From: Lysobacterales bacterium
GTDB taxonomy: Bacteria > Pseudomonadota > Gammaproteobacteria > Xanthomonadales > Marinicellaceae
Length of the DNA stretch: 64,000 nucleotides
Reading direction: 5' to 3'
Assembly (NCBI GenBank): GCA_027067055.1
Contig: JAMOMK010000114.1
Coordinates: 62,001 to 126,000 of the forward strand
Made by a program: the position numbers and the translations under genes
In this document: positions 16,081 to 26,270 of the stretch, one piece after another
Layout of the letters: every line of letters begins with the position of its first letter
Numbering within the stretch: position 1 is the stretch's first letter
Notes under the pieces: generated by a model
What the model was told of the DNA's origin: nothing
The model's input: only the letters and a program-made list of their open reading frames with translations
The model's database searches: none

Positions 16081-17976
16081 TTATCGAATTAATTTAATTT
16101 TTACATGAAATTCAACCGCTTTTTGTAAAACTTGATTTTTTGCATGAAGTTCTCCTCCGTGAAATCGAGCAATTAATTGAGCTAAATAAAGCCCCAATCC
16201 TAAGTGAATTGAGTTTTTATTTTTTTCTTTGCGAATAGAGTGCATTGACGCAAATACATTGATGTCTTTTGGCAGTTGAGAGCCTGTGTTAAGTATCGAT
16301 AAATAGACGCATTGTTCTTTTTGATGGAGCTTTAGAATTATTTCACCATCACTTGGTGTAAAGTCAATAGCATTGTCGATAAGCTTGTCGATGAGTTGAG
16401 CAACTAATTCACTGGATCCATTAATGTATAAATTGTCTTGGGTAATATCAAGTTTTAATTGAGGTATATAACTTTGGTAAGCCTGTCCTAACTGAGTACA
16501 TAAATTGGTTAAATTAATTTTTTGTTTTGGGCTTGTTTCTAAACTGTGTTTTAGCTGGCTGAGTTGACTTAATTGACTGAGTATAAACTTGAGGCGATGT
16601 AAACCATCGTGAGCTCTTGTTAAAAACACTCTATCCTCATCTGATATAGAATGATCAAGGTTGTCCAGTGAAGATTGAACAATAGCAAGCGGTGTCTTCA
16701 TTTCGTGAGATAGTCGAGAACCGAGCTCTTTTAAATAAGAAGTGTACTCCTGCATTTCAGATAACATAGATTCAATACCACGTGCTAATTGTCCTATTTC
16801 ATCGTGTGCTTTACTGGATGGCATATCGGTAGTCAAATGTCCAGATTCATCCAATACTTTATAAAGAGCATTGTTTAATCGACGAATTCTCCATGCCAGC
16901 CACAAAGAATACATCAAGTAAGCAAGCACAAGCAGTAAAACGGCAGAAATCATGGCTAATGCCGCTTTTAATAAAGTCTGAATCATGTTTTGTTGACCTT
17001 GCGGCATCATGCTCTTGAGTTGGTATGTGATTCCATTACTCTCATTGGTTGCAACAACACCAGCCAAGCCATCTGATTGTCGGTAGAACCATTGCTGTGA
17101 TTGTGCTGTTTTACGACCAAATAACCAACGATATAGAGGGGTAATGAGCCATTGTCGTGGTGAAGCTGTTTGATTGTCTGGCAATTTATTGCTTTGGTAG
17201 ATAATGCGATTATCTTTATCACTAATAATAAAATGATTATTGGCAGGTGTAATACTGTCAATAAATAGTTGCATCTTATTACGGTGTGAAGAAATGGGCA
17301 GAAGGTTGAGAGAAGAGTGGTTTTTTTCTTCTAAAGTTCCAGTGATTGTTTTTTGAAAACCTTTAGAATCATTCCAAATATCAATAGATGCTATGCCAAT
17401 ATGGCTGATGTTTGAACGGCTAATAAGTAGTTCCAAAACATAACCGTTTGAATTTTCGTGCCAGTTTGCCACTATGTTAGAGTTACTCTTGGAGTTCGTT
17501 ATTGGTGTGATGTTCCCTTCTGCTTGCCGATAAAATTTATACTGGTGCATGCCTTTTTCATCAACAATACCTAGTAATACGTAATCATTTTGCTCATAAT
17601 TGGTTGGATTGATTTTGATACTTTTATCATTGCTTTGCAGTAATAGAGCCAATTGTTCATGTTGGTAGGCTGTTTTTATAGACAATTGATGGCTGTTTTT
17701 TGAAAAAAGATAGGGCTTTATATTGTGCCATTCATTGGCATAACCATTGATTGTTAGTTCATCTAACTCCGATAAAACAAGCCCTGAAAGGTTAAGTGCT
17801 TCATCATTGGCTACAATTTGAGAAACAGAAGCCTGTAGAGACGTTAAGTTATTAGTGGTGGCATTTATCAAGCCGTGGCGAAATTCATTATCAACACTCT
17901 TTAAAGCATACCAACCCGTGATGGGAAAAATTAGACTAAGTAATCCCAAGAGAAGTAGTTGGTATTTTAATTTCAT
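16081..17976 (-). CDS. Membrane sensor histidine kinase with CBM9/DOMON-like periplasmic domain
   Basis: 631 residues: TM1 (about 8-26), periplasmic sensor (about 30-335), TM2 (about 338-362), HAMP, HisKA with SHEMKTPLAIV (phosphoacceptor His), and HATPase with NAIDF (N box) and GLGLYLAQLIA (G2 box). The sensor begins with INGYANEW, the pattern that starts CBM9-like domains. Layout and partner resemble the kinases annotated as part of the proteobacterial dedicated sortase system, but no sortase gene is visible here. Its 5' end adjoins the regulator gene with no gap. The neighbouring outer-membrane protein (18804-20996) has its own CBM9-like N-terminus. Confidence 0.85.
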   Translation of the reverse strand: MKLKYQLLLLGLLSLIFPITGWYALKSVDNEFRHGLINATTNNLTSLQASVSQIVANDEALNLSGLVLSELDELTINGYANEWHNIKPYLFSKNSHQLSIKTAYQHEQLALLLQSNDKSIKINPTNYEQNDYVLLGIVDEKGMHQYKFYRQAEGNITPITNSKSNSNIVANWHENSNGYVLELLISRSNISHIGIASIDIWNDSKGFQKTITGTLEEKNHSSLNLLPISSHRNKMQLFIDSITPANNHFIISDKDNRIIYQSNKLPDNQTASPRQWLITPLYRWLFGRKTAQSQQWFYRQSDGLAGVVATNESNGITYQLKSMMPQGQQNMIQTLLKAALAMISAVLLLVLAYLMYSLWLAWRIRRLNNALYKVLDESGHLTTDMPSSKAHDEIGQLARGIESMLSEMQEYTSYLKELGSRLSHEMKTPLAIVQSSLDNLDHSISDEDRVFLTRAHDGLHRLKFILSQLSQLSQLKHSLETSPKQKINLTNLCTQLGQAYQSYIPQLKLDITQDNLYINGSSELVAQLIDKLIDNAIDFTPSDGEIILKLHQKEQCVYLSILNTGSQLPKDINVFASMHSIRKEKNKNSIHLGLGLYLAQLIARFHGGELHAKNQVLQKAVEFHVKIKLIR

Positions 17977-18666
17977 TTAGGTTTTCCAGCGATAGCCCAT
18001 ACCATGAACGGTATCTATGCACTCAAAATTGTCATCCACTACTTGAAACTTTTGTCGAATGCGCTTGATGTGAGAAGTGATGGTTGACTCATCGACATAA
18101 ACATTGGCATCATTCATGAGTTGGTCACGGGTTTTGACGTGTCCTTTATGGCGAGCTAAAGAAACAATCATCCAAAATTCAGTCACTGTTAAATCAACCA
18201 CTTTATTTTTCCAAAGGATTTGTAAATTGTCGGTTAAGATAGTTAAATCCCCCTGTTTGATGGTGTTTTTTTTAGCAGATTTTGCACTTAAATCTTGTCG
18301 TCTAAATAGAGCAGCCACTCGTGCCAGTAGGTGTGGAATAGAAATATCTTTGCTTAGGTAGTCATCAGCTCCTAATCGTAAGCCAGAAACCATATCAAAC
18401 TCATTATCACGTGCCGTTAAAAATAAAATTGGTAAAGAATCAGATTGTGTTCGCAAAAATTGGCACAGCTCAAAGCCACCATCAGGTTCATCCCCTAAAC
18501 CAACATCAATAATAACTAAGTCTGGTAAAGAGTGTGCTAAAGCTTTTTTTGCTTGATGTAATTCGTTATAGCCTTGCGTGCTATATCCTTGTCTTTCAAG
18601 AGCTGTAAGGTAGTTTGCTAAGATGCTTGGCTCATCTTCAACAATAACAATGTGTTTTTTTGGCAT
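17977..18666 (-). CDS. OmpR-family response regulator
   Basis: 229 residues. Receiver domain (1-~120) with VEDEP acidic pair, phosphoacceptor Asp in VIIDVGLGDEPDGGF, switch Thr in LTARD and Lys in YLSKD. The C-terminal winged helix (about 135-229) ends with GMGYRW, as in OmpR/PhoB types. The extended GDEPDGGFELC loop after the phosphorylation site and the ALFRR linker match the regulator paired with sortase-system kinases. It is the first gene of the RR-kinase unit and is divergent from the CBM9-like outer-membrane protein, which is its most likely target. Confidence 0.88.
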   Translation of the reverse strand: MPKKHIVIVEDEPSILANYLTALERQGYSTQGYNELHQAKKALAHSLPDLVIIDVGLGDEPDGGFELCQFLRTQSDSLPILFLTARDNEFDMVSGLRLGADDYLSKDISIPHLLARVAALFRRQDLSAKSAKKNTIKQGDLTILTDNLQILWKNKVVDLTVTEFWMIVSLARHKGHVKTRDQLMNDANVYVDESTITSHIKRIRQKFQVVDDNFECIDTVHGMGYRWKT

Positions 18667-18803
18667 CTTTACGTTGTTTTTAATAAGGGCGTGATTATCT
18701 CAGTATTGTTTGCTTCAAGTCAAACAATCGTTGTGTTGATTTTGAAATTAAATTGTTACTTTTGGCAGGTGTTTTCGTTTAATAAGAAAAATAAAATGAA
18801 GCC

Positions 18804-20996
18804 ATGAAAAAAATATTTCTTACCTTATTACTACCATTACTGCTCAATGCAGAAAATTATCAAGTGCCCTTAATCAACGAAGAAGTTATCATTGATGGAG
18901 TGCTGGATGAATCAATCTATCAAAATGCTTTAAAAATTGACTTAACTTATGAAGTGGATCCTGGATATAACATTGATCCTGGAGTGAAAACCACGGCTTA
19001 TATTATTGATAGAGGAAACTCTATTGTTTTTGCTTTTAAAGCCAGCGACCCAGACCCTAAAAAAATCCGTGCTTTTTTACGCGATAGAGATTCGGCTTAT
19101 CAAGATGATTTTGTCGGTGTCATGCTGGATACTTATAATGATGAAAGGCGAGCTTTAGAGTTTTTCGTTAATCCATTGGGTGTACAAATGGATTTAATCC
19201 GAGATGAATCAGGCGGCGGCGGGAATGAAGATGATTCTTGGGATGCTATTTGGGATTCAGCTGGAAAGATTACCGATGATGGTTACGTAGTGGAAATGGA
19301 AATCCCATATAACGAATTGCAAATGCCGAGTACCCAAGGGCAAAAAACATGGGGAATTAGTTTATTTCGTTCTTATCCTCGTAGTGTTAGAAAGCAGATT
19401 CAGCACGATAAACTTGATCGTGACATCAGTTGTTTTTTGTGTCAATTAAGTAAATACACTGGATTTGCTAATGCCAAACGAGGTATGGATCTAGAAATCA
19501 CCCCAAGTGTAACCATTATTGCTAATCAATTGCGCCCTTCAGTCTCTAGTGATTATTCGCCAGTAGATTATAATGTTGAACCTTCTTTAGATGTGAATTG
19601 GGGGATTAATTCGAATTTAACTTTAACTGCTACGTTAAATCCTGATTTTTCGCAAGTGGAATCAGATTCAGCACAGTTAGATGTGAATCAAACATTTGCT
19701 TTGTTTTTTCCTGAGCAACGCCCTTTTTTCTTAGAAAATTCTGATTATTTTAACACCCATATGAATTTAATCCATACCCGTAATGTCGCTAATCCTGATT
19801 ATGGAGTGCGTTTGGTTGGCAAAAGTGATAAAAATGCATATGGCTTCTTTTTTACCGATGATACATTGACCAATATTTTACTGCCAGGAGTGTTTGGTTC
19901 TGATTTAGCAAGCTTAAATCAAAGCAGTCAAAATTTAGTCGGGCGCTACCGTCGAGACTTTGGAAATTCTTCAACAGTTGGTGGACTTGTTACTCGTAGA
20001 AGTGCAGGCGATTATGATAATACGGTGTCCTCTGTTGATGGGACTTATCGAATAACGGATAAAAATTCGGTTCAATTTCAATACGCAAACTCCTCGACAC
20101 AAAACTCACAAGAGTTGATGGATGATTTTAGTTTAGAACAAAAAACATCGGGTGATGCTTATTCTTTACGTTTCATTCACTCGGATGAAAACTGGTTTTA
20201 CCATTTAAGACAAGTAGATTATAGTGATGATTTTCGTGCTGATTTAGGTTTTATTAGTCAGGTTGGCTATCGAAAATCACTTATCGGTTCGCAATACACA
20301 TGGCGACCTGAAAAGACTTCATGGTGGAACCGTTTTAGTATTTATTCGGATTGGGATATTACCCATGATCAGCAAGGTCGATTGATAGAGAAAGAGTTAG
20401 AGGCGAGTATTAACCTTAATGCCAAGAAGCAGTCATTTATTGGTCTAAATGGTTATACGCGAGTGGCACTATGGAATGATGTTATGTATGATGAGAATAA
20501 AATCGGCATGGATTTTGCATTTCAGCCTAGGTCGGGTTTGACCTTGGGTGGAGGGGCCTCGATTGGAGATGCGATTGATTTTTCAAATGACAAGATTGCT
20601 GTTCGTACGGGTGCATATGTTTTTTCAAGAATCAATTTAGGGCAGCATTTAAGTATGAATTTACAGCACGTTTATCGAAAATATGCACGTGACGGCGGTA
20701 ATGTTTTTATTGCCAATCAATCAGATTTGCGTTTTTCTTATCAGTTTAATATCCGTCAGAGATTGCGTTTGGCAATAATCAACACAAATGTCAATCGCGA
20801 CACCAGTCTTTATTCTTCATCTGTCGATAGCCACACAAAACGTTTGAGTAATCAACTGATTTATTCGTATAAGGTCAACCCTAAGACATTGTTATTTTTA
20901 GGTTATTCTGATTCAGGTCGAGAGGCTCAAGATTATGATTTAACCACAATAAATAGAACGCTCTTTATGAAATTTAGTTACGCATGGAGGCGTTAA
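18804..20996 (+). CDS. Outer-membrane protein with CBM9-like domain and beta-barrel (DUF5916 type)
   Basis: 730 residues. Signal peptide (1-16), then a CBM9/DOMON-like domain from about 22 to 215: IIDGVLDESIY at its start, PEIPY-like strand VVEMEIPYNELQM, WGISLFR. This is followed by a long DUF5916-type barrel: PDFSQVESD and FFPEQRPFFLEN are landmark motifs of the family. The protein ends FMKFSYAWRR with alternating aromatic residues like an outer-membrane barrel. The family is thought to bind or import carbohydrate-like ligands, but no function is proven. It is divergent from the RR/kinase operon. Confidence 0.8.
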   Translation: MKKIFLTLLLPLLLNAENYQVPLINEEVIIDGVLDESIYQNALKIDLTYEVDPGYNIDPGVKTTAYIIDRGNSIVFAFKASDPDPKKIRAFLRDRDSAYQDDFVGVMLDTYNDERRALEFFVNPLGVQMDLIRDESGGGGNEDDSWDAIWDSAGKITDDGYVVEMEIPYNELQMPSTQGQKTWGISLFRSYPRSVRKQIQHDKLDRDISCFLCQLSKYTGFANAKRGMDLEITPSVTIIANQLRPSVSSDYSPVDYNVEPSLDVNWGINSNLTLTATLNPDFSQVESDSAQLDVNQTFALFFPEQRPFFLENSDYFNTHMNLIHTRNVANPDYGVRLVGKSDKNAYGFFFTDDTLTNILLPGVFGSDLASLNQSSQNLVGRYRRDFGNSSTVGGLVTRRSAGDYDNTVSSVDGTYRITDKNSVQFQYANSSTQNSQELMDDFSLEQKTSGDAYSLRFIHSDENWFYHLRQVDYSDDFRADLGFISQVGYRKSLIGSQYTWRPEKTSWWNRFSIYSDWDITHDQQGRLIEKELEASINLNAKKQSFIGLNGYTRVALWNDVMYDENKIGMDFAFQPRSGLTLGGGASIGDAIDFSNDKIAVRTGAYVFSRINLGQHLSMNLQHVYRKYARDGGNVFIANQSDLRFSYQFNIRQRLRLAIINTNVNRDTSLYSSSVDSHTKRLSNQLIYSYKVNPKTLLFLGYSDSGREAQDYDLTTINRTLFMKFSYAWRR

Positions 20997-21739
20997 TTTG
21001 GTGAAAGAAAGTCTGTATAAATGCCACTAACTGAGTAATTATTGACCAATTTATTCATTTTCACCTCCTTATTGATGGTGTAAACAAACAAGGCTACACC
21101 TTTTTTTTGTATACCCTGCATGGATTTTTTCTTGACTTGTGATGCACGCATGCTCAGTGCCAATAAGTCCATTGATTCAACATGGTTGGCAACCGACTTT
21201 AAACTGCCTTTATATTGATAAAGAATCCAAATGAGTTGTTTAAAGCCCATTTTTTTGAGGATAGGGTATTCTTCTGGTTGGTAAAACTGCACAATTAATT
21301 GATTTTGTAATTTTGGATACGTGCCAATTATTTTCTTAATGGCTTTGATGTTTAGGTATTTGACATCTGTGACTATATTGACATCGGGATTGTCAATAAC
21401 CCAGTTGCTAAGTGTTTCCACAGTACAGGGATGCAGGTCGTTAGAATTGTATAAAGCCATCTGAAATTCGTGATAACTCAAAGGCTGTTTGATGGAATAA
21501 CCAAAGACCTTTTTGAAGCGCTTCTTCCAGTCGTGTAAACAGACGAGTTGGTCATCAGAGGTCCATGAAAAATCAATTTCAAATGTCCGAAATCCTTTAT
21601 TGTAATTGTATTCAAGTGCTTCTAACGAGTTGCTATAATTGTGCCCATTAATACCACCACCTGCGTGGGCAATCATTAAAGGTTGTGCTTGTGACAGTGT
21701 TGTTATTGCCATGAAAAATAGTGTTTTATAAAAAAGCAT
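20993..21739 (-). CDS. Secreted glycerophosphodiester phosphodiesterase-like protein
   Basis: 248 residues from ATG 21739, giving a clean signal peptide (MLFYKTLFFMAITTLSQA). Longer in-frame starts run into the patatin gene's promoter and have no signal peptide. The first core strand MIAHAGGG, the metal-site FEIDFSW and the catalytic CLHDW follow the GDPD pattern H...E-x-D...HD; the last strand with GIYTDF is also typical. The Gly-rich HAGGG replaces the usual HRG. Probably releases alcohol from glycerophosphodiesters in the periplasm. Divergent from a patatin-type phospholipase, which could supply its substrate. Its stop overlaps the DUF5916 stop by 4 bp. Confidence 0.75.
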   Translation of the reverse strand: MLFYKTLFFMAITTLSQAQPLMIAHAGGGINGHNYSNSLEALEYNYNKGFRTFEIDFSWTSDDQLVCLHDWKKRFKKVFGYSIKQPLSYHEFQMALYNSNDLHPCTVETLSNWVIDNPDVNIVTDVKYLNIKAIKKIIGTYPKLQNQLIVQFYQPEEYPILKKMGFKQLIWILYQYKGSLKSVANHVESMDLLALSMRASQVKKKSMQGIQKKGVALFVYTINKEVKMNKLVNNYSVSGIYTDFLSPN

Positions 21740-21797
21740 AAGTCGATTATAATGTAAAGTTCTGTCAGCAGCTAGATAAATATAAGGTCTAAAATAT

Positions 21798-22925
21798 ATG
21801 AATAACCATAAATCTAAAATTGCATTAATGTTGCCCGGTGGTGGAGCGCGTGGTTCATACCAAGTGGGTGTGATGAAAGGTATTATGGAATTATTGCCTG
21901 AAAATAAAGCACCTTTTCCTATCATAACAGGGACTTCTGCCGGTGCGATTAATGCGGTTGTCTTGGCTTGCTATGCAGATGATATAAAATACGGTACGCA
22001 CCGACTCGAAAAATTTTGGACTACTTTACAGTGCTCTGATGTTTATCGAACCGATGGCTGGATGATAGCTAAAACCATGGCAAAAGTCTTTGGTTCCATG
22101 TTTTTTGGTAAATTGGGGGTTAAGGCTCCACGTTCTTTGTTGGATAATGAGCCACTGTTTCATTACTTATCAAAAACAATGCATTTACCACAAATACAAA
22201 AGTGTATAGAGAAAGGGAGTTTAGATGGCTTAGCCATTACTGCATCTTCTTATGATACCTCAGTTGCCAAAAGTTTTTTTCAAGCTAAAGAATTTATTCA
22301 TGCATGGAATCGTACCCGCAGGATTGGAATTCCACAAAAAATAGCTGTTGAACATATTTTGGCATCTGCGGCATTGCCTTTTCTGTTTCCTGCTCAACTC
22401 ATTGGCAAAGAATATTATGGAGATGGAGGATTGCGCATGAGTGCGCCTTTGTCACCAGCTATTCATTTGGGAGCAGAAAAAATTCTAGTCATAGGTACGC
22501 GTGATGAAAGTCCGATACCTACGCCGACAGAAGTTCCCGAATACCCTTCAATGGGCGAGTTGGGTGGTTATATGTTGGATACTATATTTATGGATACCTT
22601 AATGGCGGATTTGTCTCGGTTAAGGCGAATTAATCGAACTCTTGAATTAATTAGTGATGAAAATAAAACTAAAACGGATTTACAAAAACTAGATACACTA
22701 ATTATCAAGCCCAGTGTTGATGTGAGAGATATAACAAAAGAACACGCAAAGGATATTCCGGCTCCTGTTCGTCGTTTACTCAAAGCAATAGGAGGTTGGG
22801 GAAAAGAGTGGCGAATGCCCAGTTACCTGCTTTTTGAGCCTGGATATACCAAGGCATTGATTGAGTTGGGTTATCAAGACGCACTTAACCAAGAGGAAAA
22901 AATTAAAAATTTTATGCAAGGGTGA
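21798..22925 (+). CDS. Patatin-like phospholipase
   Basis: 375-residue cytoplasmic or membrane-associated lipid acyl hydrolase with a Ser-Asp dyad. The oxyanion loop PGGGARGSYQVGV is near residues 13-25, the nucleophile serine in GTSAGAINA near 48-56, and the catalytic aspartate in YGDGGLRMSAP near 210. Full length with no signal peptide. Divergent from the GDPD-like gene by only ~58 bp, suggesting shared phospholipid turnover. The gene ends at the left border of the DnaA-box cluster. Confidence 0.88.
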   Translation: MNNHKSKIALMLPGGGARGSYQVGVMKGIMELLPENKAPFPIITGTSAGAINAVVLACYADDIKYGTHRLEKFWTTLQCSDVYRTDGWMIAKTMAKVFGSMFFGKLGVKAPRSLLDNEPLFHYLSKTMHLPQIQKCIEKGSLDGLAITASSYDTSVAKSFFQAKEFIHAWNRTRRIGIPQKIAVEHILASAALPFLFPAQLIGKEYYGDGGLRMSAPLSPAIHLGAEKILVIGTRDESPIPTPTEVPEYPSMGELGGYMLDTIFMDTLMADLSRLRRINRTLELISDENKTKTDLQKLDTLIIKPSVDVRDITKEHAKDIPAPVRRLLKAIGGWGKEWRMPSYLLFEPGYTKALIELGYQDALNQEEKIKNFMQG

Positions 22926-23664
22926 GTGGTAAATGTAAAATACAAGACCTTAGCCCTAACTCTTGATGAAAAGTTTATCAAATTGGTGTAAGTCATTGTT
23001 TTATAAAAGCTATGCGACTTATCCACAGAGCCTGTGGATAAGTCTGTGCATAACTCTATTTGTTTCATGGTTAGGGCGAGTAAATACAAGGCTTATTATC
23101 ATATTGGTTAATTATTGACCAATATAATAATAGTTATTTAAATCAATGGGTTGCATGAAAAGAAGAGTTCTTTATACACAGAACCTATGAAAAATAACTA
23201 AAAAAAGTTCTTGACACGCTCTAGTGTGTATAAATCAATAACATAGCGGAATTATCTTATGTTTTAAATGAATATATATGGCTATGTTAAAATTAAAACC
23301 ACTCGAAAAAGGAAAATTAAAAAACCTTACAATTACTCAATAAATTATGGATAATAGAGTTATGAGTAATGAAATTAGTAATGCAATAAAAAATAAAATC
23401 CCCATTCTAGTTGATTTAACACCAGTAAGAGGCGTGGTTTGCGTGAAGATATAGTCAATAAAAATGGTGGTTGGAAAGGGGGGAGCAGAAAAATTGCAAA
23501 TATTAAAATCCTTTGTGGAATTTGTTATGATAAAGCAAAGCTTCTAAATTTCCCCACAAGGAAATCATGGTGGAAATTTTGGTAATAAGAAAAACTTCGT
23601 GTAACTCTGCGCCTCCTTTGCGAACCTTGTACGGTTAAAACCATCACAAATTCAAAAGCAATGG
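22926..23664. other. 739-bp non-coding region: candidate replication origin (DnaA-box cluster)
   Basis: No gene longer than a 35-codon ORF (23347-23454) is supported. Five perfect TTATNCACA boxes occur: 23019-23027 (+), 23033-23041 (-), 23045-23053 (-), 23172-23180 (+), 23225-23233 (-). Boxes 1 and 2 form a perfect 13-bp inverted repeat around AGC. An AT-rich stretch (23091-23150) contains ATATTGGT/ACCAATAT arms at 23101-23125. Beyond 23240 the sequence is A-rich, and residues readable in two frames after 23400 look like a decayed short ORF. Flanked by patatin and opp genes, not by dnaA or mnmG. It could instead be a DnaA-titration or DnaA-regulated site. Confidence 0.6.
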
Positions 23665-25395
23665 CTACAAAACCAAATCTTTGGGTATGCCTTTAGGAAT
23701 CGCATCAAGTAGGCGTTTGGTGTATTCTCTTTGTGGGTTTTTGTAGATATTTTCGGCGGTATCTAACTCGACTATTTTGCCTTGGTTCATGACACCAACT
23801 CGATCAGATATGTAGTTTACCACCGATAAATCATGCGAGATAAAAATGTAAGTAAGGTGCATGTCTTGTTGCAAGTCTTGCAGGAGATTTAATACTTGGG
23901 CTTGTACTGACACATCTAGGGCAGAAACCGATTCATCACAGATGATAAAATCAGGCTCAACTCCGATAGCACGGGCGATACAAATTCTTTGGCGTTGCCC
24001 GCCTGAAAACTCGTGTGGATAGCGGTTAAGGTGTTGAGGTTTTAAATCAACCTTTTGCATCAACTCTTGGGCGCGAGCAAAGCGATCTTTCTTGTGTTCT
24101 CCAATCTTGTGTATTGCCATCGGTTCGGTAATTATATCGCCAATCGTCATACGTGGATTTAAAGATGAGTAAGGATCTTGGAAGATGATTTGCATGCGTG
24201 AACGCATCTTTCGCATGGCTTCTTTATTCAAATCCATTAGGTTGACACCATCATAAATGACATCACCACTGGTGGCTTTTTGTAAGCGTAAGATGGTACG
24301 GCCCAATGTGGTTTTACCACAACCTGATTCGCCAACTAGTCCCAAGGTTTCGCCTTTGTGTACGACAAAACTGACATCATCAACGGCTTTGACATGACGT
24401 TGAACCCGCCCAAACAATCCGCCTTTAACTGGAAACCATGTTTTTAAATTTTTAACTTCTAATAAAACAGGGTGAGAATCTATATCGGATTTATCAGGTT
24501 TAACCATGGGTTCAAATTTTTCAGGAGGTACTTGTTTTTCGGTACCGTCTTCTTGCATATAATCTGAAACGGTTAATAAGCGTTTTGGGTTGCCATGCAG
24601 CATCGGGCGACATGCCATTAGCCCCTTGGTGTAAGGGTGTTTGGCATTTTTAAATATTGTATTAACATGGTTTTGTTCGACGATGTTAGAACGGTACATC
24701 ACCACCACATCATCGGCTAAATCGGCAATAACACCCAAATCATGGGTGATAAACAACATGCCCATGTCGTATTTTTGTTGCAAATCTAGCATTAATTCCA
24801 GCACTTGTTTTTGAATGGTTACATCAAGTGCTGTTGTTGGTTCGTCACAAATCAATAAATCTGGCTCACAAGCAATTGCCATAGCAATCATAACGCGTTG
24901 TTTTTGCCCGCCAGACATTTCGTGAGGGTATGCGCGAATTTTGCTTTTTGGGTCGGGAATGCCTACTTGATCAAGCAAGTCGATGGAATAATTCCATGCT
25001 TGCTTTCTGGTCATGCCTTTGTGCAGGCGTAAAACTTCGGAAATTTGCGAACCAATTCTAAACACAGGATTAAGTGCGGTCATTGGTTCTTGGAAAATCA
25101 TTGATATGCGATTACCACGAATTTTACGCATTTCTTTTTCGGATTTTGTTAGTAAATCATCGCCATTAAATAAAATCTTACCACTGGTAATCATACCTGG
25201 GGGCATAGGGATTAATCCCATAGTCGCCAAAGAAGTCACTGATTTACCCGAACCAGATTCTCCCACCAAGCCAACAGTCTTGCCTTTTGGAATATCAAAA
25301 GAGACCTTATTCACCGCTGTGATAAGCTCTTCTTGGGTCTTAAATTTGACCGTTAGGTCTTGGATGCTTAGTAAAGGTGTATTTTTTTCATTCAT
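23665..25395 (-). CDS. Oligopeptide ABC transporter ATPase, fused OppD-OppF
   Basis: 576 residues holding two complete ABC ATPase domains. The first (about 8-265) has Walker A GESGSGKS, signature LSGG-type MSGGQKQR and Walker [13 protein letters not shown]. The second (about 305-576) has [16 protein letters not shown] and [12 protein letters not shown]. The D-to-S change after the second Walker B glutamate is common in OppF/DppF-type subunits. Opp/Dpp systems usually use two separate ATPases; this fusion is the YejF-like form. It is the last gene of the operon, 17 bp after the OppC-like permease. Confidence 0.92.
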   Translation of the reverse strand: MNEKNTPLLSIQDLTVKFKTQEELITAVNKVSFDIPKGKTVGLVGESGSGKSVTSLATMGLIPMPPGMITSGKILFNGDDLLTKSEKEMRKIRGNRISMIFQEPMTALNPVFRIGSQISEVLRLHKGMTRKQAWNYSIDLLDQVGIPDPKSKIRAYPHEMSGGQKQRVMIAMAIACEPDLLICDEPTTALDVTIQKQVLELMLDLQQKYDMGMLFITHDLGVIADLADDVVVMYRSNIVEQNHVNTIFKNAKHPYTKGLMACRPMLHGNPKRLLTVSDYMQEDGTEKQVPPEKFEPMVKPDKSDIDSHPVLLEVKNLKTWFPVKGGLFGRVQRHVKAVDDVSFVVHKGETLGLVGESGCGKTTLGRTILRLQKATSGDVIYDGVNLMDLNKEAMRKMRSRMQIIFQDPYSSLNPRMTIGDIITEPMAIHKIGEHKKDRFARAQELMQKVDLKPQHLNRYPHEFSGGQRQRICIARAIGVEPDFIICDESVSALDVSVQAQVLNLLQDLQQDMHLTYIFISHDLSVVNYISDRVGVMNQGKIVELDTAENIYKNPQREYTKRLLDAIPKGIPKDLVL

Positions 25396-25412
25396 ATTAT
25401 TTAATGTTTTAG

Positions 25413-26270
25413 TTATTTTTCTTTTGGATCGAGTGCATCGCGCAAGCCATCACCGATAAAATTAAAGCAGAACAGGGTGGTAGCTAAGAATCCTGCTGGG
25501 AACAACAATGACCACGGAGCTATCTCCATATCCTGCGCCCCTTCATTGACCAGTGCGCCCCAAGAGGTTAATGGTTCTTGAACGCCTAAGCCTAAAAAGC
25601 TCAGGAATGATTCTACCAAAATTACTTGTGGAATGGTAAGAGTAATGTAAACAATTACAATTCCAAATAAATTTGGCACGATATGTTTGAAAATTATGGC
25701 TTTATTGCTAGCCCCTATTGCAAAAGCAGCTTCAACAAACTCTTGATTTTTTAAGCTTATGGTTTGTCCTCGAACAATTCTTGCCATATCCAGCCAGATA
25801 TAACCACCAATGGCTGCAAAAATTAGGTATAAATGTTGACCAAATAACACCATCAAGACGATAACAATAAACATAAAGGGGAGGGCATAAAGAATATCCA
25901 CAATACGCATCATGATACTGTCTATTTTCCCTCCATAAAAGCCTGCGATTGCTCCGTAGCTCACGCCAATAATCAAACTGACAAAAGTAGCTACAAATCC
26001 AACGAGTAAAGAAACTCTCCCGCCTTGTAAGGTGCGAACAAATAAATCACGTCCCATCATATCCGTACCGAAATAATGTGCTGTGGCAAAATTAGGAGGA
26101 ATTGACATGTTTTCCCAATCAATAAATTCACTGTCATAGGGTGAAATAAAAGGTGCAAAAATTATTAAAAATATAACTGCAAGTAGTATGATGCCGCTGA
26201 TTAATGCAAGTTTGTTTTGTTTTAAACGCAACCACGCATGATGACGTAGACTCATGCCTCCTTTATTCAT
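25413..26270 (-). CDS. oppC: Oligopeptide ABC transporter permease OppC
   Basis: 285 residues from the ATG at 26270, which overlaps the oppB stop as ATGA; a longer upstream start would overlap oppB by 40 bp. Six hydrophobic segments; N-terminal cytoplasmic [14 protein letters not shown] typical of OppC/DppC. The EAA loop [21 protein letters not shown] contacts the ATPase. [14 protein letters not shown] is the signature of the family's periplasmic loop. Forms the translocation channel with the OppB-like protein. Confidence 0.92.
   Translation of the reverse strand: MNKGGMSLRHHAWLRLKQNKLALISGIILLAVIFLIIFAPFISPYDSEFIDWENMSIPPNFATAHYFGTDMMGRDLFVRTLQGGRVSLLVGFVATFVSLIIGVSYGAIAGFYGGKIDSIMMRIVDILYALPFMFIVIVLMVLFGQHLYLIFAAIGGYIWLDMARIVRGQTISLKNQEFVEAAFAIGASNKAIIFKHIVPNLFGIVIVYITLTIPQVILVESFLSFLGLGVQEPLTSWGALVNEGAQDMEIAPWSLLFPAGFLATTLFCFNFIGDGLRDALDPKEK

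Noticed and set aside
21740-21925. Longer N-terminus for the GDPD-like protein
   Set aside because: It would overlap the patatin start, and the ATG at 21739 gives a proper signal peptide.
23347-23454. 35-codon ORF (MDNRVMSNE...)
   Set aside because: No RBS and no recognisable family; an adjacent frame continues with plausible residues, so it is at most a decayed remnant.
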